From: Gemmatimonadota bacterium
Lineage (GTDB): Bacteria > Gemmatimonadota > Gemmatimonadetes > Palauibacterales > Palauibacteraceae
Assembly: GCA_022820995.1 (NCBI GenBank)
Contig: JAJEEM010000060.1
Coordinates: forward strand, 48,286 to 112,285
DNA length: 64,000 bases
Direction of reading: 5' to 3'
Positions 9,974-19,261 of this stretch are shown one piece after another. The position numbers and the translations under genes are program-made. How positions within the stretch are numbered: position 1 is the stretch's first letter; every line of letters starts with the position of its first letter. The notes under the pieces were generated by a model, which did not search any database, was not told the origin of the DNA, and was given only the letters and a program-made list of their open reading frames with translations.

Positions 9974-12415
9974 CTATCGGCCGATGAGTCTCAGGAAGCG
10001 GGGATCCTCGCGCACGCGCTCGAAGTCGCCCGCATCCGGTAGCGTGCGCCGTCGTCCGGGATTGAGTTCCACCGCCCGCTCCAGGGCCTCGAAGGCGGCG
10101 TCTTCGCTTCCGCTGTCGAGCAGGAGCGCGGCCAGCGTGACCCACGCGTTGTCGTTCTCCGGCGACCTGGCCGAGGCTTCGCGCGCCACCGCCACGGCGC
10201 CCTGCAGATCGCCGTCCCGCCTCATCCGCGAGGCTTCGCGCAGCATCTGACCCGAACGGTACATGTCGAGGACCCGGCGCAGTTCGACGAGCGGTTCGTC
10301 GTGGTCGTCCACCCGGATGTCGACGACGCGGTCGCTGTAGCCGCCGTTGACCCGCGGGGCCACGACGAGGATCGCGCCGGACTGCATGCCGCGCGCGTCG
10401 CCGCCGGCCGCCTGCGCGGCGTCGAGGGCGTCCATGAGCCGTTCCGCCAGCGGGCCGGTGGACGACTCGAACGAGGCCGCCATCGCATCGACGACCTCGG
10501 GTCCCGTGAGGATGTTCCCCTGCGCGCAGTAGTCCACGCCGCACCGGTGGCCCTTCCAGTCGCTCGCGCCGGTGCCGGTCCAGGCGGCCGTCCGTCCCTG
10601 CTGGTCGAGGATCGCGACCTGGCGCCGATCCCGGCCCTCGTCGCTCCCCACCATCATCTCGAGGGCCTCCTCGGGCGAGTACCCGGCCTGGAGGAGCTGG
10701 ATGCCGATCGCCCCGTACATGGGGTTCGCCGCGGCCTGGTGGGCGATGATCACGAGTCCGCCCTTCGCGTGCATCGCGCGGTTTCCCGCCCCGAACGCCT
10801 TCGACTGCACGCCCATCCCCAGTTCGCCGGTCGCGGGATCGCGTCCGATGATCGAGTAGGTCCCGAGGTAGTTCGGGTCGAAGAGGTCGGCCTCTTCGCT
10901 GTTCCCGGATGTCGGGACCATGCGCGGCTCGGGGACCGCCTCGGGCGACGCCCAGGCGCCTCCCAGCGCCCGGTGGACGGCCAGCCTCGCCAGGGCCAGA
11001 TCCCGTGTCGCACCCGCCAGCGCCGCCTCGACGTTCAGGAGCGTGCGCAGGGCGTCGAGATAGTCGGTGTAGCCCACGACGCCCGACTCGTACCGCTGCG
11101 ACTGCAGCTCCATCGTAGCCAGCGCCTCGTCGCGCTGGGAAGCGAGGAACGCGTGCCGCCGGGTCTCGTTCTCGAAACCGGCGAGCGTGGTTTCGACTTC
11201 GTTCACCGCCGTCACCACCGTCCGTCCGTACACGGCTGCCGCCTCATCGAAGAGGCCCTCGGCAAGCGCGAGATTATTCCGGAGCCGACCCGCCTGGAAG
11301 AGGGGCGCGGTGAGGTTCGTGATCAGATTCGTGAACCATTGCTGCGCGTTGAAGAGTTCGCCCGCGTCCGCGCTTGCCAGCCCGATGGAACCGGATAGCG
11401 AGAGCGACGGAAGCAGTTGCGCCCGGCGCGCGCCGATGCTGTAGCGGGCCGCGTCGAGCCGCTGGCCCGCCGCCCTTACGTCGGGCCGCTGCAACAGGAG
11501 GTCCGCCGGAACGCCGGCGGGAACGGGATCCGCCGCCAGCTGCGGCGCGAGGGAGTCGGGCAGAATCGCCTCGACATCCTCCCGATAGCCGCCCAGAAGA
11601 ACGGCCAGGCGAGCTTCGGCGCTTGTGAGCTGCGTCTCGAGTTGCGGCAGCCCCGCCTGCGTGTTCCTGAGGTCCTGGCGCACCTGGGACAGCGTCCACG
11701 AATCGATCAGGCCGCGATCGTAGCTCGTCGAAGCCAGCGACTCGCGTTCAAGCAGCACGCCCACTGCCTCGCGGGCCAGTTCGGTCTGCCGCCGCAGGCT
11801 GACGATGTCGAAGTACGTCGTGATGGTCTCGGCCAGGATGCCGATCCGCGCCGCATGGAAATCCGATTCCGAGGCCAGATACTCCGACCCCGCGGCTCGC
11901 GCGTCGTTGCGGGCGCGTCCCCAGAAGTCCAGCTCGTAGGCGAAATCCGCGCTGACGGAATACGTCGTCAGGTCGATTCTGTCCGGGAACACGAAACCGG
12001 CGATCGAATCCCCCGGACCGCCCAGCCCGAGGGCTTGAATCTGCGCGCCGATGCCGGCGTCCGTCGGCGTGTCGGTGTCGGCGACGGTTCCGCTCGCCCC
12101 CACGCTCGGGAAGAGGTCGGCCCGCGCGATGCGCGCCCTCGCGCGGGCCTGCCGGACGCGCGCAACGCCCGCGGCGAGGTCGAAGTTGGAGCCGAGCACG
12201 GAATCGACGACGGCGTCGAGCACCGGATCCCGGAACGTCGTCCACCACTCCAGCGGCTCGTACGCTCCCGGTTGCAGCCGGGCCGTGAAATCGTCCGGCA
12301 TCTCCGCCACCGGCTCCGGCAGCGACGGCCCCGGAGCCAGGGAACAGGCGGAGAGAAGCATGAGCGGGGCGGCCCGCATCAATTTCCTCACACGCGGTAC
12401 TCCCGTGCGCGCCAT
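9974..12415 (-). CDS. fusion: TolC/NodT-type outer-membrane factor + DUF1028 + TPR
   Basis: One uninterrupted 813-residue frame joins two unrelated proteins. Residues 1-490 are an RND-type outer-membrane factor lipoprotein (lipobox LSACS, C24; WWTTFRDPVLD; YELDFWGRARN; LLLQRPDVRAAGQRLDAAR; GYTDYLDALRTLL). Residues about 517-710 are DUF1028 (TYSIIGRDPATGELGMGVQSKAFG; WTGTGASDWKGH; YCAQGNILTG), an Ntn-hydrolase-like family. Residues about 720-790 form TPR-like helices. The junction (DNA 10864-10948) shows no start with a ribosome site: the Met at residue 499 has none. The gene starts 7 bases after the TorF-like porin stop, so it closes the ammonium/ATP-grasp operon. No RND pump or membrane-fusion gene is adjacent. 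The fusion is visible in the sequence; its meaning is open. Confidence 0.88.
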   Translation of the reverse strand: MARTGVPRVRKLMRAAPLMLLSACSLAPGPSLPEPVAEMPDDFTARLQPGAYEPLEWWTTFRDPVLDAVVDSVLGSNFDLAAGVARVRQARARARIARADLFPSVGASGTVADTDTPTDAGIGAQIQALGLGGPGDSIAGFVFPDRIDLTTYSVSADFAYELDFWGRARNDARAAGSEYLASESDFHAARIGILAETITTYFDIVSLRRQTELAREAVGVLLERESLASTSYDRGLIDSWTLSQVRQDLRNTQAGLPQLETQLTSAEARLAVLLGGYREDVEAILPDSLAPQLAADPVPAGVPADLLLQRPDVRAAGQRLDAARYSIGARRAQLLPSLSLSGSIGLASADAGELFNAQQWFTNLITNLTAPLFQAGRLRNNLALAEGLFDEAAAVYGRTVVTAVNEVETTLAGFENETRRHAFLASQRDEALATMELQSQRYESGVVGYTDYLDALRTLLNVEAALAGATRDLALARLAVHRALGGAWASPEAVPEPRMVPTSGNSEEADLFDPNYLGTYSIIGRDPATGELGMGVQSKAFGAGNRAMHAKGGLVIIAHQAAANPMYGAIGIQLLQAGYSPEEALEMMVGSDEGRDRRQVAILDQQGRTAAWTGTGASDWKGHRCGVDYCAQGNILTGPEVVDAMAASFESSTGPLAERLMDALDAAQAAGGDARGMQSGAILVVAPRVNGGYSDRVVDIRVDDHDEPLVELRRVLDMYRSGQMLREASRMRRDGDLQGAVAVAREASARSPENDNAWVTLAALLLDSGSEDAAFEALERAVELNPGRRRTLPDAGDFERVREDPRFLRLIGR

Positions 12416-12422
12416 CGCGTAC

Positions 12423-13139
12423 TCAGGGCGCGATGCTGAAGCCGAACACCAGGTGCGCGCGATCCTGGTCGGGGTTCAGGATGTACGCGACGCTCACCGG
12501 CACGGCGAAGGTTTCGGTGATCGCGAGATCCTTGCTCGCCGTGACCCCCAGGTTGACCACGGCCGCCTCGTCGGTGCCGTAGAAGTCGCTCTCGCCGCCC
12601 ACGAAACCCATGTGCAGCTGCAGTTCGACATCCGCTCCGGTAATCGCAAATGGCACGCCCACCTCCCCGTACAGCACGCTGCTCTCGGTAAGCATGCCTC
12701 CGAAGAGGGAGATCGGGAAGGTCTCCGGGCCCGAGAAGCCGAGCGACAACTCCACGGTGTGGGCCGCGCCGGCCCCGAAGCCCGCGTCGGCGCCGGGCGA
12801 GGGGAAGTAGTAGTCGGTGATTCCGACCGCGACGGAGAGACCGGACTCGGCCGTCACCGTATAGGTCGCCCAGAGATCGTTCTCGTTTGCGTAAGCCCCG
12901 GAGTGGGAGATCGAATACGAACCCCACGCGCCGAACTCGAGCCCGCCGGTCCCGAAGGTGATCGCGGGCTGCACGGCCATGGATTCGCCGAAGTCGACCC
13001 CGCGCCAGACATAGCGGCTCACGACATCGGCCCCGATGGAGACGGACTGGCCCTGCGCGGGGACCGCGAAGGCGAAGAGGGCGGCGACGGCAACAACGAG
13101 CCGGAACCCCCGGAACCGGAACGAATCAACGCGGATCAC
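12423..13139 (-). CDS. TorF/Gcw_chp-like outer-membrane barrel
   Basis: This 238-residue exported protein has a signal peptide ending PAQGQ. It is followed by VSIGADVVSRYVWRGVDFG, the start seen in the TorF (Gcw_chp) putative porin family, and by alternating aromatic beta strands to the end (HLVFGFSIAP). It starts at GTG 13139, whose last bases form the stop of the transglutaminase gene (GTGA), so translation is coupled. The open frame to 13469 is shadow. From memory, members of this family often sit beside ammonium transporters; here one sits in the same operon as amt, which supports a role in passing small nitrogenous solutes. Confidence 0.8.
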   Translation of the reverse strand: MIRVDSFRFRGFRLVVAVAALFAFAVPAQGQSVSIGADVVSRYVWRGVDFGESMAVQPAITFGTGGLEFGAWGSYSISHSGAYANENDLWATYTVTAESGLSVAVGITDYYFPSPGADAGFGAGAAHTVELSLGFSGPETFPISLFGGMLTESSVLYGEVGVPFAITGADVELQLHMGFVGGESDFYGTDEAAVVNLGVTASKDLAITETFAVPVSVAYILNPDQDRAHLVFGFSIAP

Positions 13140-14008
13140 GGGCACGATTCTTCTCCTCTTTCTATGGTGACCCGGGTGCGAAGCATGGACTCCGCGGAAC
13201 CCCGGAAGACGCCGCGAGTCGGCGGAACGTCGGCATAGTCGCGCCCCACCGCGACCCGCACATGGCGCTCGTCGCATTGTGTGTCGTTGGTCGGATCGAA
13301 GCCGACCCATCCCATGCCCGGGAACCAGCTCTCGACCCAGGCGTGGCTCTCGCCCGTCGCCGCGCCGCCGTCGCTTCCGCCGTCCGGCCCCAGATAACCC
13401 GACACGTAACGGGTCGGGATCCCCCATCCCCGCAGGACCGACGCCATGACGTGAGCGTAGTCCTGGCACACGCCCTCGCGGCTCTCGAGGATGCGCTCGA
13501 TCGGGGAATCCACGGCGGTCGTACCTGGAATATAATCAAACGACTCGTGGAGCCGGCTCCGCAGGGCCGTGGCGGTCGCCAGCGGATCGTCCCCGCGCTC
13601 GAGACCGCAGCTCCCGATGAAGTCGTCGAGGAGCGGCGAGGAGCGGACGAAACGGCTCGGCTGCAGCATCAGTCCGAGTTCGGGATCGCTCGCCGCGGCG
13701 CCGAGCCGGGCCCAGGCGTCTTCCCCGACCTCGGCGGGCGTCTCCGGGATCGGGCCCACCTCCACCGTCGAACGTCCCACGATCGAGAGACGGCGGTGCT
13801 TTCCGGGGCGATCGAAGAAGTGGCCCCGGTTGCGAAAGGGTCCCTCGAATTCGAAAACGGAGCCGGACGGGTCGGTCTCGAGCGTGAACCCGCGCACGAC
13901 CTGCCCCCGGTCCTGCACGGGGTGCAGATAAAGCGTCATGACGGACACGGTCACCGGCGCGCTGTAGACGAACTCGATCTCGTGTTCGATGGCGTAGCTG
14001 GCGATCAT
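13136..14008 (-). CDS. transglutaminase-like cysteine protease-fold protein
   Basis: This 290-residue protein has the bacterial transglutaminase N-terminal region (YAIEHEIEFVYSAPVTVSVMTLYLHP) and then a catalytic core with Cys in SREGVCQDYAHVMASVLR, His in GESHAWVESWFPG and Asp in GFDPTND. These proteins usually act as peptidases or amidases and lie next to alpha-E and circularly permuted ATP-grasp genes, as here. It starts at ATG 14008 in an ATGA overlap with the alpha-E stop; the longer frame is arginine-rich shadow. Comparative genomics by the Aravind group proposed that such clusters make and trim amide-linked peptides or tags. I see no substrate peptide gene. Confidence 0.92.
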   Translation of the reverse strand: MIASYAIEHEIEFVYSAPVTVSVMTLYLHPVQDRGQVVRGFTLETDPSGSVFEFEGPFRNRGHFFDRPGKHRRLSIVGRSTVEVGPIPETPAEVGEDAWARLGAAASDPELGLMLQPSRFVRSSPLLDDFIGSCGLERGDDPLATATALRSRLHESFDYIPGTTAVDSPIERILESREGVCQDYAHVMASVLRGWGIPTRYVSGYLGPDGGSDGGAATGESHAWVESWFPGMGWVGFDPTNDTQCDERHVRVAVGRDYADVPPTRGVFRGSAESMLRTRVTIERGEESCP

Positions 14009-14988
14009 GACGGGAGCCCCGCCGTCACCGGGTAGTCGACGTACGAGGCCTGGATGAGGCCGTGCAGCGTCCGGCTGTCGCGCGTCAGGGACTCGAAGAC
14101 CTCCGCGGGCGCCCCATCGGGTGAGGGTTCCCCCCCGCCCGGGTCGAGTTCGAGGGCCGCCGCCATGCGGAGCACCATGCGGTGCGGGGGGGCGAGCGGC
14201 GGGCGTCCGCCCGCCGGATCGATTCCCCGCAGCGCGGATCCGATGCGGTCGGTGGCGTAGCGCACGGAGCGGGAGACCTCGGGGTTCCGCATCAGAAAGC
14301 CGAGCACGGAACCGCGGCGCAACGTGAGCGACCGGTCCCGCCGGTAGGGTTCGAAGGCGCCGCACACCCGCAGCAGATCGGCCCAGGAGAGGACGAGGCC
14401 GTCGCCGTCCGGCCGCGCGATCCGATCCCACATGTCGAGCAGCAGGACCTGCTGCTGCAGCCGCTCCACGTAACGGCCGAGTTCGAGAAACCGCCACGCA
14501 TCGTCACGCGCCATGTTGGCGTCCACGACGCCGGCAAGGAGCCGGAGCCGGTCGATCGCCTGGCTCACGAGAGCCCCGGGGCCTTCGCCCCAGGCGTCGG
14601 CGAACTCCGTCTCCTGGAGCCAGAGGAACCCCTGGTTCAGGCAGACCCACACCGGCAGGGGCAGCCGGGGCCGGATCTCCCTGGCGTTCTCCCGCGCCAT
14701 CCCCCAGCACGAGATCATCGATGCCGGGTTCGTCGTGTCCTCGACGAGGCCGCCCGTCAGCGTGTAGGCATCCGCGATGAGGAAGGCTTCGGCCTCGTCC
14801 ACGTCGGCCGGCGCCTGCGGAGGGGACTGGCTCAGCGCCCGGTATACGACGCGCCACCCGAGGGCGAGTTCGTCGGCGTCCGTATCCACGAGCCGGGTCA
14901 GCTGATACTCGAGCAGACGGGCCGTGTTCTCGGTCCGTTCCGCATAGCGGCCAAGCCAGTAGAAGTTCGCCGCCATCCGGGCTAGCAT
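14005..14988 (-). CDS. alpha-E domain protein (DUF403)
   Basis: This all-helical 327-residue protein begins with the family signature LARMAANFYWLGRYAERTENTARLLEYQL. Alpha-E proteins have no known catalytic residues and accompany the circularly permuted ATP-grasp enzyme, probably as a partner. It is the third gene after amt, 24 bases after the ATP-grasp stop, and overlaps the transglutaminase gene by ATGA. Length is normal for the family. Confidence 0.92.
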   Translation of the reverse strand: MLARMAANFYWLGRYAERTENTARLLEYQLTRLVDTDADELALGWRVVYRALSQSPPQAPADVDEAEAFLIADAYTLTGGLVEDTTNPASMISCWGMARENAREIRPRLPLPVWVCLNQGFLWLQETEFADAWGEGPGALVSQAIDRLRLLAGVVDANMARDDAWRFLELGRYVERLQQQVLLLDMWDRIARPDGDGLVLSWADLLRVCGAFEPYRRDRSLTLRRGSVLGFLMRNPEVSRSVRYATDRIGSALRGIDPAGGRPPLAPPHRMVLRMAAALELDPGGGEPSPDGAPAEVFESLTRDSRTLHGLIQASYVDYPVTAGLPS

Positions 14989-15012
14989 CGTTCTGCACCC
15001 CCCGCCGGGCCG

Positions 15013-16512
15013 CTACTCACGCAGGATCCAGAGGTCCTTGCAGCCTCCGCCCTGGCTGGAGTTCACGACGAGGCTTCCCTTGCGCAGCGCGACGCGGCAC
15101 AGGCCCCCGGGAACCACGTGCTGCTCTTCCCTCCCCTGGAGAACGAAGGGACGCAGGTCCACGTGGCGAGGCTCCAGGCGTCCGTCCACGAAACAGCCCG
15201 CCCGGGAAAGGGGCAGCACCGGCTGCGAGATATAGTTCGCCGGATCGCTCCGCAGGTGCTCCGCGAACGCCTTCCGCTCGGCCTTCGTCGCATGCGGGCC
15301 CACGAGCATCCCGTAGCCGCCCGACCCCCCGACCTCCTTCACGACGAGTTCCTCGAGGTTGTCGAGCGTGTAGGCGAGGCCCTCCGGCTCTCGGCAGAGG
15401 TGGGTTTCCACGTTGGCCAGAATCGGCTCTTCATCCAGGAAATAGCGGATGAGGCGCGGGACGTAGGCGTACAGCGCCTTGTCGTCCGCCACGCCCGTGC
15501 CCGGCGCGTTGGCGAGCACGAGGTTGCCGGCGCGGTAGGCGTGGAAGAGGCCGGCGGCCCCGAGCACGGAGTCTTCCCGGAACGCGACCGGATCCAGAAA
15601 ATCGTCATCGATTCGCCGGTAGAGCACGTCGATCCGCCGCAGACCCGCGGCGGTGCGGGCGTACAGCGTCGCGTCGTGCACGACGAGATCCCGCCCCTCC
15701 ACGAGGTCGACGCCCATCTCGCCGGCGAGGAACGCGTGCTCGTAGTACGCGGAGTTGTATCGGCCCGGCGTGAGCACCGCCATGCGGGGCGCCTCTCCGG
15801 TCAGCGAGAGCGACGCGATCGTCGAGTAGAGGCGCTCCGGATAGTCCGCCACCTCGCGGACCCCGTACGCTCGATACAGGTAGGGGAAGGCCCATTTCAT
15901 CGCCGTGCGGCAGGCGAGCATGTAGGAGACGCCCGACGGGACCCGGAGATTGTCCTCCAGCACCGCGAAGGTGTCGCCCGCGCGCACGATGTCCGTCCCG
16001 CACACGGCGACGTAGACATCGTGCGGCACCTTCATCCCCCGCATCTCGATGCGGTACTGGGGACAGCCGAGCACGAGGTCGGCGGGGACGATCCCGTCCC
16101 GCAGCGACTTCCCGCCGTGGTAGACGTCGCGCAGGAACAGATTGAGGGCCGTGAGGCGCTGCTTCAGCCCCCGTTCGATGTGATCCCACTCCTCGGCGGT
16201 GATGAGGCGCGGCACGCAGTCGATGGGGATGATCTGCTCCGAGACATCCTCGACGCCGAGGACCGTGAAGGTGATCCCCTCATGGACGAAACGGCGGTAC
16301 ACGCCGTCCTGGAGCCGCTCGAGATCTTCGGGAGGGATCCTGGAGAGGGCGGCGCCGAGCCGGCGCGCCCGCGCCCGGGGGGTGCCGTCCTCGTGAAACA
16401 GCTCGTCGTGAAAGGCGGCATCCAGTTCGTAATGACGGAAAGGCCCGGACCCCGCCGAGATGGCGGGGTCCGGGTCGGCATAGCCGTGATCGACGAACTT
16501 CACCGCCGACAT
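15013..16512 (-). CDS. circularly permuted ATP-grasp amidoligase (DUF404/407)
   Basis: This 499-residue enzyme shows the permuted ATP-grasp pattern: FTVLGVEDVSEQIIPIDCVPR, RLTALNLFLRDVYH, VAVCGTDIVRAGDTFAVLEDN, RVPSGVSYML, TPGRYNSAYYEHAFLA, NLEELVVKEVGGSGGYGMLVG (ATP-binding lysine and glycine-rich loop) and DLRPFVLQG. The family is predicted to form amide or peptide bonds with ATP. I start it at ATG 16512 (MSAVKFVDHGY); the frame to 16605 overlaps the amt end with a low-complexity leader. It is followed by its usual partners, alpha-E and transglutaminase. Confidence 0.93.
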   Translation of the reverse strand: MSAVKFVDHGYADPDPAISAGSGPFRHYELDAAFHDELFHEDGTPRARARRLGAALSRIPPEDLERLQDGVYRRFVHEGITFTVLGVEDVSEQIIPIDCVPRLITAEEWDHIERGLKQRLTALNLFLRDVYHGGKSLRDGIVPADLVLGCPQYRIEMRGMKVPHDVYVAVCGTDIVRAGDTFAVLEDNLRVPSGVSYMLACRTAMKWAFPYLYRAYGVREVADYPERLYSTIASLSLTGEAPRMAVLTPGRYNSAYYEHAFLAGEMGVDLVEGRDLVVHDATLYARTAAGLRRIDVLYRRIDDDFLDPVAFREDSVLGAAGLFHAYRAGNLVLANAPGTGVADDKALYAYVPRLIRYFLDEEPILANVETHLCREPEGLAYTLDNLEELVVKEVGGSGGYGMLVGPHATKAERKAFAEHLRSDPANYISQPVLPLSRAGCFVDGRLEPRHVDLRPFVLQGREEQHVVPGGLCRVALRKGSLVVNSSQGGGCKDLWILRE

Positions 16513-16537
16513 GGCGCGGTTCCCGTGCGGGGGCCGC

Positions 16538-17944
16538 TCAGTCCGCGTCGCGGTAGTCGTCGTCGGCGTCGGGATCCACCATGAGGACGAATTCGGGGTA
16601 GGCATCGATCCCGAGTTCCGCCGCGTCCTGGCCGATGCTCTCGACGCTCCGCGACACCCGAACCCCCATCACCTTGTCCAGCACGGTCCAGAGGATCCAG
16701 GAAACGGTGAATGCGAACACGCCGATGGCCGCGACGCCGGTCAACTGCACGACGAAATCGCCGCCGGCCGCGATGCAGGTGGCGAGCGTGCCCCAGACTC
16801 CGGCGAACAGGTGCGCGGGCACGGCCCCGACCACGTCGTCGATCCGCCGCACCTCCAGCAACTTCAGTCCGAGCATGCACAGGAGGGAGCCGACGGCGCC
16901 GATCAGGATCGCCCACAGCGAGTTCGTGATGTTCGGCCCGGCCGTGATCGCCACCATGCCGGAGATCGCCCCGTTGAGCGTGGCGAAAAGGTCGACCCGG
17001 CCGAGGATGGACCGCGACAGGCAGAGCGCCGTGATGACGCCGGCCGCGGCGGCGAGGTTCGTGTTCACGAGGATGTTGCTCATCGACACCGCGTTGACGA
17101 CGCCCGAAAGGGCGAGTTCGGAGCCGCCGTTGAAGCCGAACCAGCCCATCCAGAGGATGAACACGCCCAGCGTGACGGCGGGGATGTTCGACGGGGGCGT
17201 CGGCTGTATGGAGCCGTCCTTGCGGTACTTGCCCCAGCGCGGACCCACGACGAGCGCGCCGGCGAGCGCCGCCCAGCCGCCGGTCGAGTGCACGATCGTC
17301 GAGCCGGCGAAGTCCGTGAAGCCCCTCTGCCCGAGCCAGCCGCCGCCCCACGTCCATGCGCCGACGACGGGGTAGATGACCGCGGTGAGCACGCCCACGA
17401 AGACGAAGAAGGTCCAGAGCTTGACCCGCTCGGCCAGCGCCCCGGAGACGATCGAGGCGGTCGTGGCGACGAAGACCATCTGGAAGAACCAGTCCGACAT
17501 CACGGAGTAGCCGTTCTCCGCCACGGCGCCGGCCGCGCCTTCGTCCCCGCCGAGAAGCGCCACTTCATCCGCGGACGGACCGTAGAAGAAGCTGATCGAA
17601 CCGATCAAGCTCCCGACGTCGACGTACATGAGGTTGTAGCCGATGACGTAGTAGGCGAGGCCCGCGATCGAGTAGAGCCCGATGTTCTTCATGCAGATCA
17701 TCGAAGCGCTCTTCGACCGGACCGAACCCGCCTCGAGCATCGTGAAACCCGCGCACATCCACATCACGAGCACGCCCCAGACGAGGAACGAGTACGTGTT
17801 GAGGACGAACCCGAGATCTCCGCCGCCGTCCTGCGCTGCGAGGACGGCCGGCGCCAGGAGAAGGCACGCGCCCGATAGCAGCGCGGCCGCGAGATTTCTT
17901 CCCGCCGCGAACCGGCGGGACCAGCGTACCTGATGGATGCTCAC
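16538..17944 (-). CDS. amt: ammonium transporter
   Basis: This 468-residue protein has a cleavable signal (ending VLAAQ) and about eleven membrane segments. Family motifs are present: NTYSFLVWGVLVMWMCAGFTMLEAG, the pore histidine in GSTIVHSTGGWAAL, FILWMGWFGFNGGS, NGAISGMVAITAGP and PAHLFAGVWGTLA. The start is GTG 17944, preceded by AGGAG at six bases; upstream frame to 18193 is noise. The C-terminal tail is acidic. No PII (glnK) gene is adjacent, which is unusual for amt. It heads the operon running through ATP-grasp, alpha-E, transglutaminase, the TorF-like porin and the outer-membrane-factor fusion. Confidence 0.94.
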   Translation of the reverse strand: MSIHQVRWSRRFAAGRNLAAALLSGACLLLAPAVLAAQDGGGDLGFVLNTYSFLVWGVLVMWMCAGFTMLEAGSVRSKSASMICMKNIGLYSIAGLAYYVIGYNLMYVDVGSLIGSISFFYGPSADEVALLGGDEGAAGAVAENGYSVMSDWFFQMVFVATTASIVSGALAERVKLWTFFVFVGVLTAVIYPVVGAWTWGGGWLGQRGFTDFAGSTIVHSTGGWAALAGALVVGPRWGKYRKDGSIQPTPPSNIPAVTLGVFILWMGWFGFNGGSELALSGVVNAVSMSNILVNTNLAAAAGVITALCLSRSILGRVDLFATLNGAISGMVAITAGPNITNSLWAILIGAVGSLLCMLGLKLLEVRRIDDVVGAVPAHLFAGVWGTLATCIAAGGDFVVQLTGVAAIGVFAFTVSWILWTVLDKVMGVRVSRSVESIGQDAAELGIDAYPEFVLMVDPDADDDYRDAD

Positions 17945-18121
17945 GGCGGCTCCTTCTTCAACAGGTTTTAATGCTCGATCATGGCCCTTCGCGACTCCGG
18001 GTTTAGGTTGCGTCCGTTCCCGGCGTCGCGCAACGGGTTCGGCGGGCCGGTAGCCGAACGGCGGCAGCCGATTATCTTCGGGAGTGACCCGACTGCACCG
18101 GAATCTTCGACGAGAGGGCAT

Positions 18122-19186
18122 ATGATCATGTGGAAACGCTCCATTGGAGTGGTCGCCGCATTCGGGCTGGGACTGACGCTTTCGACGGTCCACCCCCTCC
18201 TTGCCCAGGAAATCCGGGCGCGTGGCGGCTCCACCGTCACGGTGGGCGCCCGAGTCCAGGCCCAGTACGAGGCTTCGAGCGTTGACGAGACACCTTCATC
18301 CTTTTTCATCCGACGCGCGTGGGTGACGATCGACGGGCAGCTCAACGACCTCGTCGGAGCCAGAGCCCAGTTCAACATCGACGGCGCATCGGTTCTGGAA
18401 GCGTACCTGGAACTCACGCCGAGCGAGGCGCTCGAGATCCAGCTGGGGCAGTTCAAGAAGGGGATGTCGTATTTCTGGCTGGTGCCGAACTCCTGGCTCC
18501 CGGTCATCGAACGAGACGCCAGGGTCACGGGCGTGGATCACTGCCCCGGCGTCGGCGGCGTGTGCACCTACGGCCGTCTCACCGACGTGCTGGGTCTGGA
18601 CAACTACGAACCCGGCATCCTCGCGCAGGGGCGCGTGAGCGAGCTTTTCGGCTACCGCTTCACGCTCACCAACGGCGAGGGGATCGGGAACAAGGACGTG
18701 AACACCGGGAAGTCGGCGTCGGGCCAGCTCTCCCTCTTCCCGACCGGGGGGGACACGCGGGTGTCCGCCTACTTCGCCCTGGACGAGACGCTGAACAGCC
18801 GCGGGGAGACGATGGGCGTCCCGGCCATCGGGGCCGAGGTGGAACTCGGCACATGGCTCGGCGGCCCCCACCTGATCGCCAACGTCCTCCAGGGCCGCAA
18901 CTGGAAGCTGAACGATGACGCGAAGTTCTCCGCCTTCCAGTTCATGGCCTTCTGGTATCTGCCGATGGCGCCGGAGTCGCAGTTCTCCGGGATCGAGCCG
19001 ATGCTTCGGGTAAGCTGGGTCGATTCCGGCGCGGAGGACCCGGAAAAGGTCACCGGCACCGTGGTCACGCCCGGCGTCATGGTCTACTTCACGGGTCGAA
19101 ACGGGATCTCCACGAACGTGGACTTCTACAGCTCGGGCGGCCGGTCGGACTGGTCGTGGAAGGTCCAGGCGTTCGCGTTCTTCTGA
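18122..19186 (+). CDS. phosphate-selective porin O/P-like outer-membrane porin
   Basis: This 354-residue exported barrel has a signal peptide (WKRSIGVVAAFGLGLTLS, ending PLLAQE) and the OprP/OprO-type opening TVGARVQAQYEASS, RRAWVTIDGQLNDLVGARAQFN and LQLGQFKKGMS-type stretches. It ends in the aromatic WKVQAFAFF expected of a barrel strand for Bam recognition. ATG 18122 follows GAGAGG; ATG 18128 is possible. It is divergent from amt over 177 bases and is followed by a strong terminator. Phosphate selectivity is not implied. Confidence 0.82.
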   Translation: MIMWKRSIGVVAAFGLGLTLSTVHPLLAQEIRARGGSTVTVGARVQAQYEASSVDETPSSFFIRRAWVTIDGQLNDLVGARAQFNIDGASVLEAYLELTPSEALEIQLGQFKKGMSYFWLVPNSWLPVIERDARVTGVDHCPGVGGVCTYGRLTDVLGLDNYEPGILAQGRVSELFGYRFTLTNGEGIGNKDVNTGKSASGQLSLFPTGGDTRVSAYFALDETLNSRGETMGVPAIGAEVELGTWLGGPHLIANVLQGRNWKLNDDAKFSAFQFMAFWYLPMAPESQFSGIEPMLRVSWVDSGAEDPEKVTGTVVTPGVMVYFTGRNGISTNVDFYSSGGRSDWSWKVQAFAFF

Positions 19187-19213
19187 TCGGGCCCGGACGG
19201 GCCGCGATGGCTC

Positions 19214-19251
19214 GGGGGGCGCGCCGTCGACCGGTGCGCCCCCCTTTTTTT
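19214..19251 (+). terminator. rho-independent terminator after the OprP-like porin
   Basis: A perfect nine-base-pair GC stem (GGGGGGCGC, 19214-19222, with GCGCCCCCC, 19236-19244) is followed directly by seven T (19245-19251). It lies 28 bases after the porin stop and just before the convergent STAS gene end, so it separates the two units. Confidence 0.9.
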
Positions 19252-19261
19252 CCCGGTCTTC

